This document shows positions 22,585 to 32,719 of a DNA stretch of 64,000 nt, piece by piece. This DNA comes from Ramichloridium luteum (lineage: Eukaryota > Ascomycota > Dothideomycetes > Mycosphaerellales > Dissoconiaceae). Under the pieces are notes generated by a model that saw only the letters and a program-made list of their open reading frames with translations, searched no databases and had not been told where the DNA came from. Location: NCBI GenBank assembly GCA_002368545.1, contig MTSC01000004.1, positions 248,001 to 312,000 of the forward strand, in the 5' to 3' direction. The position numbers and the translations under genes were made by a program. Each line of letters opens with the position of its first letter. Positions within the stretch are counted from its first letter, which is position 1.

Positions 22585-23780
22585 TCATAAACTCTGCCGC
22601 CGCATCGGCTCATACTTCGGAGGAAGCGGTGAGGACGACCGCGCCATCGGCTGCGGGAACTGCTGGAGCGGGATCTCATCTTCTTCTCCCGAGATTCCCA
22701 ATCCACGGCCGTCGCCCTTATTCTGCACGGCGACGTACGCTCCTCCGCTCTTCTGCCCCCACGCATGCTTCCATCCAGAAGTATGCGCCGGTAATCTGCC
22801 ATCGAGCGTGAAGATGGGGCCATGAGCTTCGCCGGCGTGGTTCCTGCTGCGACAGTGGTGTGGATTGCTGGCGCCCGCACAGCAGCATGCCGCGAATAGC
22901 CAGAAGAAACTCGCGGCGGCGGAGCAGGCGACGGCGAGCCAGGTAATGGCGATAACGGGGCCACCGAGGGTCAGGGTAATGTTGTAGGGCGCGAGGATCT
23001 GTTGCAGGGATTTGTAGAGAGCGGTGAAGAGGAGAGTGCTGGTGAGGGCGGCGGCGAAGATGAAGGTCGAGGAGATCTGAGGTGCGTCGTGATGTTAGCG
23101 GAGATTCCAGCCTTTTCTTTCGAATGGAAGGCACTTACGAGAGATAAAATCCAGGTAAGAAAACTTCCCCAACGCCCACTACTGAACAGCGCGACCACGC
23201 CGGCCAGAATCGTCGCCAACGCCGACCAGACCGCGAAGCCGTACGCAACCGCGAGCCAGCGTGCCGCGCTTCGGTACGCATCGAGAGCCTTGACCGCCGC
23301 GGTTCCGAGCACTTCGTCACCGAGGTCTTCTGCCGTGGAGGCCTTTCCATCTGAAGAAGTCCCATTTGAGCCTGGCTGCAAGTTCCAATCCAAATCCCAC
23401 ACCTCCACCGGATCGAAATAGCCCTCTGGGTACCGTCCTGAGCACCAGAAATGCTCTCCATCCAGGCTCTGGCAGTAATCCCACAGGAACACGCGGTACT
23501 CTCTATTCAGCGTGCTTGAGTTATGGTGTTGTTGCGCGGCCGCCAGTAGCGATGCTGTGAGATTCGCTTGGCTTGCCGGGGCGTCGTCGAAATTGAGATA
23601 CGTAAAGTCGACTCGCAAAAACCAGAGATTCGTCATAGGGCCGTTGTCTTCGTAGGTGCCGAGGGCGCCGTGTTTCTCGTTTAGGAAACCGCCGAGGCCG
23701 GTCAGGAAGAGCAGCACGAAGGCGGAGGTGGTGAGGAAGATGGGCGTGAAGATGCATGCTGCTCGAGATCTGTTGCCCAT
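22585..23780 (-). CDS. SUR7/PalI family membrane protein (377 aa, 2 exons)
   Basis: Exons are 23780-23139 and 23076-22585, with a 62-nt intron that joins TWILSL to ISSTFIFAAAL. Four hydrophobic segments are visible: an N-terminal one (FLTTSAFVLLFLTGLGGF), one near residues 185-205, one at the junction and one at WLAVACSAAASFFWLFAACCC. The large extracellular loop between the first two carries a WxxDYC...FWCSG pattern, as in SUR7/PalI proteins. These act in eisosomes, cortical membrane domains or pH signalling. The cytosolic tail ends with SPLPPKYEPM, containing a PPxY motif that could recruit a WW-domain ubiquitin ligase. Which of the SUR7 or PalI/Rim9 roles applies cannot be told here. Confidence 0.83.
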
Positions 23781-25250
23781 AGTTGATGAGGGGCGGAGTG
23801 ATGGCCGCTGGCCACACCCGTAGTCGTGTGTTCGCGAGTTGTCGTTTACATAGACTTGTTAGGAGATGGACAGAAAGAAAAGAATGCGGTTCAAACACGT
23901 AGAGTCATAGTAGTCCAAGCATGTCTCCCATCAGGTCTGGGTGGCCAGCAGCACATATCGCAGCATGAAGAGATGAAAGAGTGAGCTAATACGGGCTTGG
24001 GCCGAGAGAGAGCGGTGCGGCACTGCCACCACGGGAATGAGCAACATGTTTTAATCTACCGTGGAGAAACCTTCACAGCTCTGTCATTCAGAGGATTCCC
24101 ATTCCCTGAATAATGATGACAGGCACCAGTTGGGAATGCAATCCTTCCTGCGGGACCGGCGTGTCCCTTGTGCAGATGATGTGTTGGCTAGCATCCGCTA
24201 GCGAGCTGGGTGAGTGAGACGAGGAGAACGGTCATGGTGAGATATGCACGTGGCGCAGGCTTGTCTATATTTGCTTCGCGTCAACGGCGTTTTGCTCACT
24301 GCAAGTTACTCGAGCGTTGAGGCGCGGGTTGTGTGTTGAGTGAGGGTGTCAGCCGCAGGGTGCAGAAGCGTCGTGCTTGATTTTGTTTAGCTGCCGCGTT
24401 GGAGGATCATGTCCTCCAGTGAGGACAGGTGATCGGTCTGTAGCCGAGATCACCTCGAACCCGGTCTGCGATGGACGAGCCACCCTGGTGAGGCAGGCTG
24501 TACCAGGCGTTTCATCTAGCTGTCTCTTGACGATCGTCAAGGGTCATCTTCTTTGACTTCCGCGCGCAATTCTTTTCTCCGCACAGCCGTTGTCAGCCTG
24601 ACTGGGTACTTGCAGACCCAACGCGCGCCGGCGTCGATGCAACGTCCCCCTCACGAACTTTCATGCAGGTTTCCCCTTCCGTGGCACGACATGTCAACTC
24701 CACTCGGGATCTCACAAAGGAATGTTCCTCATAATTCCCCTCGTCGAGACCACAGAATCGCCTCCTCACCGCTGGCTGACATCGCGGTGTGAGATCTCGT
24801 ATGCCGTGTCACATCAAAATTTCAAGGTGCGCGCCGTATGGCCGAAATTACCGTATACGGGCGTGACAGGGTATAGAATGATGCTGTGGCACGCGAATGC
24901 TCGAGCTTCTGGAAATGCTGCTTATCTCCGCCAATGAGTTGAATTCCCACTGTGCCACAACATACACCCCTGCGAGCCTTCGCGACTTCATCACGACGTG
25001 AGGTAGGATTGGCGGGCGCGCAATACGATGTCTTCGCTGTACACGGCCTCGAGCGAGATATGCAGAGGCGAGAGCGGCTTGACGTATTGACTGAGCCGAT
25101 GGACCCTTTTCTTTGGAATTGATCTATAACGACGACAACAACGGCTCGTTGCACCGTCTCCACTACATCCTAGATGCTCCAGCATTATGGATTGAAGATT
25201 AATATTAAAGTAAGTCGTAAGCATTTTGATTACGCTTGCATACTCTATCC
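23781..25250. other. Intergenic, no supported gene
   Basis: About 1.47 kb between the SUR7-like start and the ferroportin 3' end. Short frames only; no RNA gene was recognised. Confidence 0.5.
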
Positions 25251-27071
25251 CTACACACTCTCCTCCTCACCCTCATCATCCCCATCAGCAACCCTCCTCC
25301 ACCTCATCCCATGCCCCATCCACCAATGCGAGTGATCCTTCCTGGCCCTCTTACCCGTGGGGTCCACACAAGACGATAAATGCACGAGATGTCCTCTCCG
25401 CGCTCTCACAAACACCGCATACAGCACTCCCGCCGCGCCGACCGCCGCGGCGCTGATCGTCGCCGGGTACCGAAACTCGTCCGGTCGCGGCCAAATGATC
25501 GTGGACGCGAAGGCCAACATCTCGAAGGTGTTCTGCAGCGCGAATTCGTGGGATGAGAAGGTGCCGCGAAGGGAAGGTTCGACTTCCTGCGATGATGGTA
25601 GAAGAGATAGGTTAGTAAAGGTGAGGGCGATGGAGACGTTTCGGGGAAGTAGAAGTAAACAGACTCACCTCCTGCACAATCATCTGCGCGCTCAAATCAA
25701 AACCCCACAACCCAACTCGACTCGCGATCACGGCGGCCACAGTCCCCACCGCCGCGCCCATCGGACTCAGAAGAGGCTCCTCCAGCCAAAAGAACACGCA
25801 CGCAACCCCAACACAGACAATTTCCCAATTCACAAACCAGATCCCGGCACGCACAGGGCCGATCTGGCGCATCACCTTGGGACCGAGCCAGGTCGCGGAG
25901 AGCTCGAAGCAGGCGGCCACACCGCGGAGCGCACCGATGAGACCCGAGGGCAGGCCGAGCGCGAGCAGGTAGGTGATCATTTGACCTGAGAAAGAGAGCA
26001 CGGTAAGGTAGAGCAAGGCGAGCGCGAAGGAGGGTAAGAAGGCGCGGTGAGTCGTGTAGGTTGTCAGGCCCGAGAGGGCGGTGGCGAGGCGGTGGAGAAC
26101 TGTCGTGTGGGAATTGGTCGGAGACCCTGGAGGAGGTTTGGGAACTTGTAGAGCCGGCACGCGATGGAAGACGCGCGCGATGCTGGAGTATTCGATCAGC
26201 ACGGAAGCGGCGGTCATGCCGCCGGTAATCAGGACGGCGATCCGTGGAGAGGCACCGTCGACGAAGGCGATGGCGAGTGGGCCGATGAGTTTGCAGAAGA
26301 GGTCGATGCGGCGCATTTGAGAATTCAGCACTGTGTCCTTGTCAGCCATGTACCGTTATGTGGACGCGAGTCGGTTGGAACGCACGCGACAGTCGTTCCT
26401 CGTTGTCGCCTGCCGCGACGACGACGACGTCTCGTTCAACGGCGATTGTGTTCAGGACAGAAGAAAGCTTCTCGATGCAGGCCAGCACGGCGAGGATGGC
26501 GAGGAAGCCTTTCGCGTAGAGATCATTGTCGCGAAGATGGTCGAATTGCATCATGAGAAAGAAGCCGACGCACGATACTGCCACTGCCAATCGTTGCCCA
26601 ACTACGAGTTGAGGTTGTCAGATTACAATTCATGGTGATGAATAGTGGGTATATCTTGCCTATCGAAATCCTGACAGCTGACAACCGGTCCGCGCGATCA
26701 ATATACGAGCCGATCCATGGTGACAACAGCGCCGCAGACGCATTCCGTGCCAGAGCATAGACTGAAGCCGGTAGCAAGGTCTGAGGGTAGATGTTGGCCA
26801 GGAACAAAAATGCTCCAAACTCAAATACTCTTGAGTTCCAAGTACTTAGGAAATGCGATATGTAAAGAAGCTTTCGAATGCTCTGGTGTTCTTCTTCCAG
26901 GATGGGCAATTCTTCGCTCTCCTCGGGCCGTTGGACAGAATAACTCTGCCGTCGGGAGTCATCCTCTGCAGGAAGAAGTCGTTCCGTGGCATCGTCGTCG
27001 GGCACCGTGAGTGACCGCATCTCGACGTCCGGCGAAGAGAGGTCTAGCGATGGCGGGCGGGAGGACGACAT
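25251..27071 (-). CDS. Ferroportin (SLC40-type iron exporter homologue, 541 aa, 4 exons)
   Basis: This multi-pass membrane protein of the ferroportin family exports Fe2+ from the cytosol in animals and plants; the fungal role is less defined. Exons are 27071-26660, 26601-26386, 26330-25669 and 25586-25251. The first intron (26659-26602) starts with GC, not GT, and the splice gives VRISIVGQRLAVAVSC. The second (55 nt) gives RLSLLNSQMRRIDLFCKL. The third gives VQEEVEPSLRGTFSS. Family landmarks are STWNSRVFEFGAFLFL, SVYALARNASAALLSPWIG, the NSQMRRIDL segment and the EEVE...RGTFSS...QNTFEM segment. I chose the ATG at 27071 (CCACCATG context) over 27095. The N-terminal 70 residues are acidic and cytosolic. 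It is divergent from the transcription-factor-domain gene. Confidence 0.92.
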
Positions 27072-27794
27072 GGTGGGCGCGATGGCAGTGAGCATATAAA
27101 TCCCTACAATTGCCCCGTCCTCGCCGTACTGGCTCCGAAACTAAGCGCTTTTGGGCCGTGTCCTAGCCCAGCACCGTGATGATCTTACGACCACATGGGA
27201 GTTTCCGACGGTGTGTTCGACTAGACTACTCCGTTGGCCGAAAGATCGTCATATATTCGGCCCTGCGTCTGAAGCCTGAGGCATCAAGTCCGTCTTCGGC
27301 GAAGCATTTGCTAGACTTTAACGGACTGGCCTGCGGGGAATGGTTGTTGAAATATAACGCTAACTGACGAGAGAGCGCGGGCTTGTGCGATCCTACTGTG
27401 TATTCTTTTACACACCTTGACGAGGTTGAACGTCTGAGGACAATAAAAGTGGCATGCTATCTGTTTACTGTAGTCCAACTCATCACATACGACATACATC
27501 TTTCTGTATATCGTCGCTGTATCGTACTACGGTTCTACCTAGGAATCGCCTCTTCGAGAAGCATCGTGGCCGTGGTGGCATGTCCAGCATGAGCTTCCCG
27601 AGCGGTGCGGCTGAACGTCGGCGGAGCCATCACGGTTCGGCTTGGAGCTGACCGGTCCCGCCTCGTAGCTTCGGTCGGCGCAAGGCAACCTAAGACCGCA
27701 ATGAATACTCTTGCTAGATACCGCAGTGGCCAGCTAATGTGTTCGGGACGTTACTTGAGATATTTGTCGCCATCGCGTCGCTGTATTCGCAGTC
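27072..27794. promoter_or_regulatory. Divergent intergenic region, ferroportin / transcription factor
   Basis: A 723-bp gap between divergent starts. A GATATATA/TATAAA-like patch sits just upstream of the ferroportin ATG (27094-27101). No gene is supported. Confidence 0.35.
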
Positions 27795-29634
27795 ATGACT
27801 CCAGCAACTCAACAGCGGAATGATCGCAAGGCGGCGAACAGCAAGCTGATGCGGAGGAAAGTCCGGCGCAAGAACGGCGAGGGCGAAGAAGAACATCATC
27901 GCAATACTGCAGCCAAGTCGAAGAGCAACAATCGCGCGATCGTGGCGAGAAATACCAACAACGTCTCCATTGCCGCCAACACGCAAGACACCATTGTCGG
28001 CCCACCAACATCAGTCAAATCCCGCCTGTCAGCGCAGCTCGTCAATGTCATCGAAGTCCTCCAACTCCGTTCTTCATGGATGCCCTTCCTCCCTTCCATG
28101 GTCGGGCTGCATACTGCATTAGGTAAGTGATGTTTGTGTCTCATATCTCTACCGAAGGCTGACGAGATCAACCACAGACTCCGCCATCCAGACTATTTGC
28201 CACGCAACCCGCTACAACGTGCTCCTCCTCTCCGGCAGCGACGACCTGCCACTCCGACAAAAAGCCCTCTACCATAACGGCCTCACCCTCACCCACCTCC
28301 GCTCGCTAATCCAATCTCCTGCCGCCCTCTCCGACTTCGCCCTCGCGACCATCTGCCTGCTCGAATGGTTCGAGCTGCTCGTTCCCAGCATCAACGGGTC
28401 CGGTGCAGGTCTCGCTGCGCTCACCAAGCACCTCGCCGCCTTCCGCGCGATCCTACTCGCGAGGCCTCGCGATGAAACTCCGTCGGCACTGTCCCGCGCG
28501 ATCGTGCATACATCTGTGCCGTTTCATTTCAACTACTCGACCTCCTCGCCCGCGGCGTCGGACCCGGCGAATCGAAGACATGCACCGCCGGACTCTGAGG
28601 GTATGCATGCGTTGTTTGAGGATCCGCGGTGGTTAGAGCCGGTGCCCGGGATCGTCGACACGTTGCCGGAGTGCCTGCTGCAGATCAGGAGGAGTGCGCT
28701 GGCGACGTACATGCGCCTACCGAAGCTGATCCCGATGGTCGCAGGATTACGGAGAGGAGTCCTACAGCATCAGCAACAACAAACTCAGCAAGGTGACCTC
28801 AGTTTCAGCCACGATCCTCCCATAATGAACGACGAATCAGACTGGATCGAGGCAGCCGTGCGGGCCGAAGCGCTGCTGGCGCTGGAAGACCGCGATGCCG
28901 AGGATGCACTGCTACACGCGGTGAAGATCCGCAAGACGGTCGCGGAGGAAGATGCCCGTGTGATGCCGTACTCGTTTGAGTTTCAGTCGGAGCATTGGTT
29001 GCTGGGTGCGGTGAACTATTGGCAGACGAGGATGATGGTCGTGCAGTTGGTCTTGAGTCTGGATGAATTATGGCGAGGAAGAAGTCGGCAGGAAGATCCT
29101 GTTGGCGAGGGCGATGAAGCAGGCGAGGATGATGAAGGAGGTGAGGGTGAGGGGCGAGAGAGATCATGGTTATCAGACGACCGCCGCGAGAAATTCCTCG
29201 CCGACGAAGCCCGCATGGCGAAGAACGTCATCATGTCATGGCAATTCGTCAAAGAAGCGTACCTACCGGGACGCATGCAAATCGTGCCGGCGCTGAAGGT
29301 CGTTTTGGCCACGCTGAGCTCGGGCCGTATGAAAGCGACTGCCTCGGGTGTACCGGGCTCGGTGCTGGCCGAGTGGATCTGGAAGAAGATTCAGAAGGCT
29401 CATAAAGGAACTCCCGGTGGTGCCGAAGACGGCCGCGAAGCAAGTGGCGGGAGTGATAGCGGGTATGGGAGTATTATTGGCACGGGAGAGGAGAGCCCGA
29501 GTACTATGCCTGCGACGGTAGAGCCGAAAGCGGCTATCAGAATGGGTCTGATGGGTCAGTGTGGTGAAGATGAATTCACGTATGCATTCTCGTTGTCGAG
29601 GACGGGGAATGTTACCTGCGGTGTTGTGGAGTGA
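27795..29634 (+). CDS. Fungal-specific transcription factor domain protein lacking a visible zinc cluster (594 aa)
   Basis: Exons are 27795-28122 and 28178-29634, with a 55-nt intron holding a GGCTGACGAG branch-site-like element. The N-terminus is basic (KLMRRKVRRK) but has no Cys6 zinc cluster. The region SRLSAQLVNVIEVLQ...WMPFLPSMVGLHTALDSAIQTICHA matches the fungal transcription factor C-terminal domain, which spans most of the protein. Further features are a short Gln run (about 255-262), an acidic stretch (about 380-400) and a Gly/Ser-rich segment near the end. It could be a regulator with a lost DNA-binding domain, or one that acts through the basic N-terminus. It converges on the MDR oxidoreductase gene (199-bp gap). 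Confidence 0.75.
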
Positions 29635-29832
29635 TACATAGTGGGCATGGCGACGTGATACGAGTATGGATGACTTGCAGCAGAATGCTATCTTCCCCGA
29701 AGAAGTACTACGGGGACTTCCCTCTCTTTGAAGTGAATGAGACTACCCTTTGAAATGTTCTTTCCATTCTGAAGATGCCACGATCACAGCTCGTACTGTC
29801 ATCTCCTCCCTTTTCGCACCAAACACATGTCA

Positions 29833-30939
29833 TCACAACTCCACCTCCGCCTTCGTCTGCTCCGGCGTGTCCCGCACGCGGTACACCAACTTGACCGCGC
29901 TGACCTTTCCATCCTTCATATCCTGCATGCCCTGCAACGCGCCCTCAAGACCCTTCTCACCGACCTTCTCCGGGTGCGTCTCAATCTTGCCCTGCGCGAG
30001 CAACTTCTCCACAATCGCGAACCACTTCTTCCCAAACTCGAAATCCTCTGGGAGGGCCGGGTTATCACGTTTGTTCTTCGTGAACGCCTCGCCGAAGACC
30101 GTGTACAGGAATGTAAAGGTCGTCTCGACGTCTTCTCTGCCAGGGAGTTTTACAGGCAAGATGGTTCCGTACCGAGCTCCCGTTGGGTCCGAGGAGAGCG
30201 CTTCCGCGCAGATCGCCGCGGATTCTTTGACGGAGATCGTGTCCCAGATGAGTTTCAACGAATCGTTCGTATCGCGATTGATCTTCTTGCCAACTTCCGG
30301 GTCACGGTAGTCGTAGAAAGCCTCGGCGCCGAGAGACTTGACGAAGTCGGCGTTGTGTGGGCTGCAGGTCGTGATGACGCGGTAGCCGGCCAATTTCGCG
30401 AATTGAATGCCGAGAGATCCAGTGGCGGAGGAGCCGCCGTAGATGAGGACCGTCTCACCCTTTGTGCTTGGTTCCGTGGGCAGGTTGAGCTTAAGTGCCT
30501 TCTGGAAGAGGCCCTGTCCCACGGTGCCCGCGCCGAGAGGAAGTGTAGCGGCGCGCTCGAAGGACAAGGAATCTGGGATCTTCACCACGAGATCGGCCTT
30601 CGCGACGGCGTACTGGGCAAACGAGCCGTCCTCGGGCTGCGACTGGTTCGAGCCGTGCGTAACGGCGGCAATGCGGTCCCCTGGCTTGAGATCTGTTCGG
30701 CTCACACCCTCGCCAACGGTGACTACCGTGCCGGCGAAGTCACATCCGGAGATGCCACCGAGTGCGGAGTTCTTGCCCGCGATGTGCTTCCAGTCGGTCG
30801 GGTTCAGCGCGATGGCTTCGACTTTGGCGAGAAGGTAGCCCGGGCGGAGCTTGGGCAGTGGCACGCCGGCGGACACCATAGCTTTGTTGCCCATGATCGT
30901 GATGGCTTGCATGCTGGAGGGGAGGGAAGTGGTCGCCAT
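29833..30939 (-). CDS. Medium-chain dehydrogenase/reductase (ToxD/trans-enoyl-reductase-like)
   Basis: This is a 368-aa single-exon NADPH-dependent MDR oxidoreductase. It has the GroES-like N-terminal domain with LNPTDWKHI and GCDFAGTVV. The Rossmann domain follows, with LIYGGSSATGSLGIQFAKLAGYRVITT as the cofactor-binding turn. The structural zinc cysteines are absent, as in the zinc-independent enoyl-reductase branch that includes ToxD and the trans-acting enoyl reductases of polyketide clusters. No polyketide synthase is in the window, so a general quinone or enoyl reductase role is equally possible. The ATG at 30939 lies directly before the domain. It converges on the transcription-factor-domain gene. 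Confidence 0.9.
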   Translation of the reverse strand: MATTSLPSSMQAITIMGNKAMVSAGVPLPKLRPGYLLAKVEAIALNPTDWKHIAGKNSALGGISGCDFAGTVVTVGEGVSRTDLKPGDRIAAVTHGSNQSQPEDGSFAQYAVAKADLVVKIPDSLSFERAATLPLGAGTVGQGLFQKALKLNLPTEPSTKGETVLIYGGSSATGSLGIQFAKLAGYRVITTCSPHNADFVKSLGAEAFYDYRDPEVGKKINRDTNDSLKLIWDTISVKESAAICAEALSSDPTGARYGTILPVKLPGREDVETTFTFLYTVFGEAFTKNKRDNPALPEDFEFGKKWFAIVEKLLAQGKIETHPEKVGEKGLEGALQGMQDMKDGKVSAVKLVYRVRDTPEQTKAEVEL

Positions 30940-31912
30940 TGTGGGTGTTTGTGCACGAGTTGGTCAATGGTTGGGATGAGGAAGTGTTGTTGTTCCACCA
31001 ATCTTTCAGTGCGATCGAGGTGGGGAACTTATGTCTCAAGCAGCAGCGACGATGCACGTTACAAAAGGGTTCGACTTATTAGTCAACATTGATCTTATGT
31101 CATAGTACTGTATTGGTGATTCGAGGAAAATTACCTCTTTAGGCCAACGACTAAACCGCATACACCGCTGGATACGCTCACGATGTCGACATCCCTACTT
31201 CCAGACCGGCGCCTCCGGTCCAATGAACCGTAATCAGGATTAATAATCCATATCCATGGTCATCGGGTGCATCAAGATTGCCGGCCGAATCACGAACAAG
31301 CTTGATAATTCTGATCTATCCTCGGCTCTGATGGGGAGATAACTCGGGTATACGGAACGGCATCGACCTCCCCCTCTAGAGATACCCATCAGTTGCCTGA
31401 GATCATGGCTGGAGAAGAACGACGTCAGCGGGGAGAGAGCTTTCGGGGATACCTCGGAGTCGACAGTCGCCGCTGAATGTGTCCTCGCGGCACGGACCGT
31501 GCTGCCGCCCTACTCGAGTCTAGAAAGTTCATGCCTCAGGCCTGAAGGTGCAGCAACTCCTTAGTCCCGTCTCGTCCATTATCCATCCAAGCACACCGTC
31601 GAAACCTTGCGACTCGTCGAAAGAATAGACCGAAAGCGTTCGTGGCTTTGCTCGACAATTTGTGGGTCTTGGACCGAGTCTTCTGTCGAGAGTATGATGA
31701 ATCTCTCCCTCTGAAACTACCATGTTCACAATGCAACTCGACGCCACGCGTTTGTTGATTAAGTCGCAAACATGGATTCTGACGAGAGCACACCTCTCAG
31801 GCCGTACGGTCGTACAAGATGAGAGTCCACGAGCTACCTGAGCACCACCATATTTCGACCGCATGATAGGCTGCTCAAATGCGACCGGACAAATCTGATG
31901 AGGAGCTCTCGC
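30940..31912. other. Intergenic, no supported gene
   Basis: About 1 kb between two minus-strand genes. Short frames only. It probably holds the oxidoreductase promoter near its left end. Confidence 0.45.
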
Positions 31913-32719
31913 TCATTTCTCCGCACCGAGCATCGGGACATCCGTCGTCACTTCGATTTCTTCCTGCGCTGGATCTGGATCCGAAGAGGTATTTATGCTC
32001 CGCGGTCGAAGGAATATGGGCCATCGGGCGGGGTTGGGATAGCTGTAATTCGGGGGTGTCGCGGCCGGATGTTGTCGGTCGATCGCGTCCCGCAGTTCTT
32101 GCACCGAGAAGTCTCTCCGATACGAGCGCACCGCGCGGGTCAGATAGCCCGTGAAGGAGAAATCAGACCCCCGTTCCCCGGCCCCCGGCGTCCGCCCTTC
32201 CCGCACGCACGAGGCCAGGATCTCCTTTTGATAATCATACTCCCCCCGAAAGGACGCGCCCGCGTGGCAACAGTCCAGGAAGACGATGGCGTGGTTGCTG
32301 GTGGCGAAGAAATGATTGTAGATGATGTCGTTGAACGGGATCTGGCCGCCGTCGTCGCTGCGCCCGGAGGGCTGGATGATGAGCCCGCGACCGCTCTTCG
32401 TGTCCTCCCGACCATGGCCGGCGTAGTAGATCGCGATGAGCACCCCCGGCTTCGCCTCGGCGTCCAGGAACTCATGCACGATGTTCTCCAAATCGTATGC
32501 TTCGGCCTTTTGGGGGAGCGTCCTTCCACGTACTGTCCAGCCAAGGTTCTGCCGAAAGCATCGGGTCATGCGAGCCGTGGAAAGATCAGCGCGTGTGTTG
32601 TCGTTCTCGTAACGAACAGTGAGCAATGAAGCTCTAGTATATTGAGCTGTTTCAGTTGCAGTATTGCGGATGGAAAGCGTGACTGTATCAGCTGTGTTTG
32701 CATAGTTCATGGTGAACAT
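31913..32719 (-). CDS. Short caspase-like (peptidase C14 fold) protein 2
   Basis: This is a 268-aa single-exon protein with one caspase/metacaspase-like domain. The catalytic His is in YYAGHG (H102) and the catalytic Cys in LDCCHAG (C151). It is a paralogue of the protein at 9423-10286 and shares the same block order, including the QKE(V/I)LA.C.REG segment after the active site and LRD.IDR near the end. There is no signal peptide or attached sensor domain. The start at 32719 is followed three codons later by a second ATG (32710) that could also serve. The C-terminal 25 residues are acidic and unlike paralogue 1. Role unknown; see the findings. Confidence 0.85.
   Translation of the reverse strand: MFTMNYANTADTVTLSIRNTATETAQYTRASLLTVRYENDNTRADLSTARMTRCFRQNLGWTVRGRTLPQKAEAYDLENIVHEFLDAEAKPGVLIAIYYAGHGREDTKSGRGLIIQPSGRSDDGGQIPFNDIIYNHFFATSNHAIVFLDCCHAGASFRGEYDYQKEILASCVREGRTPGAGERGSDFSFTGYLTRAVRSYRRDFSVQELRDAIDRQHPAATPPNYSYPNPARWPIFLRPRSINTSSDPDPAQEEIEVTTDVPMLGAEK

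Noticed and set aside
29833..30939. Part of a polyketide biosynthetic cluster
   Set aside because: The enoyl-reductase-like protein has no polyketide synthase, other tailoring enzymes or cluster regulator clearly linked in the window.
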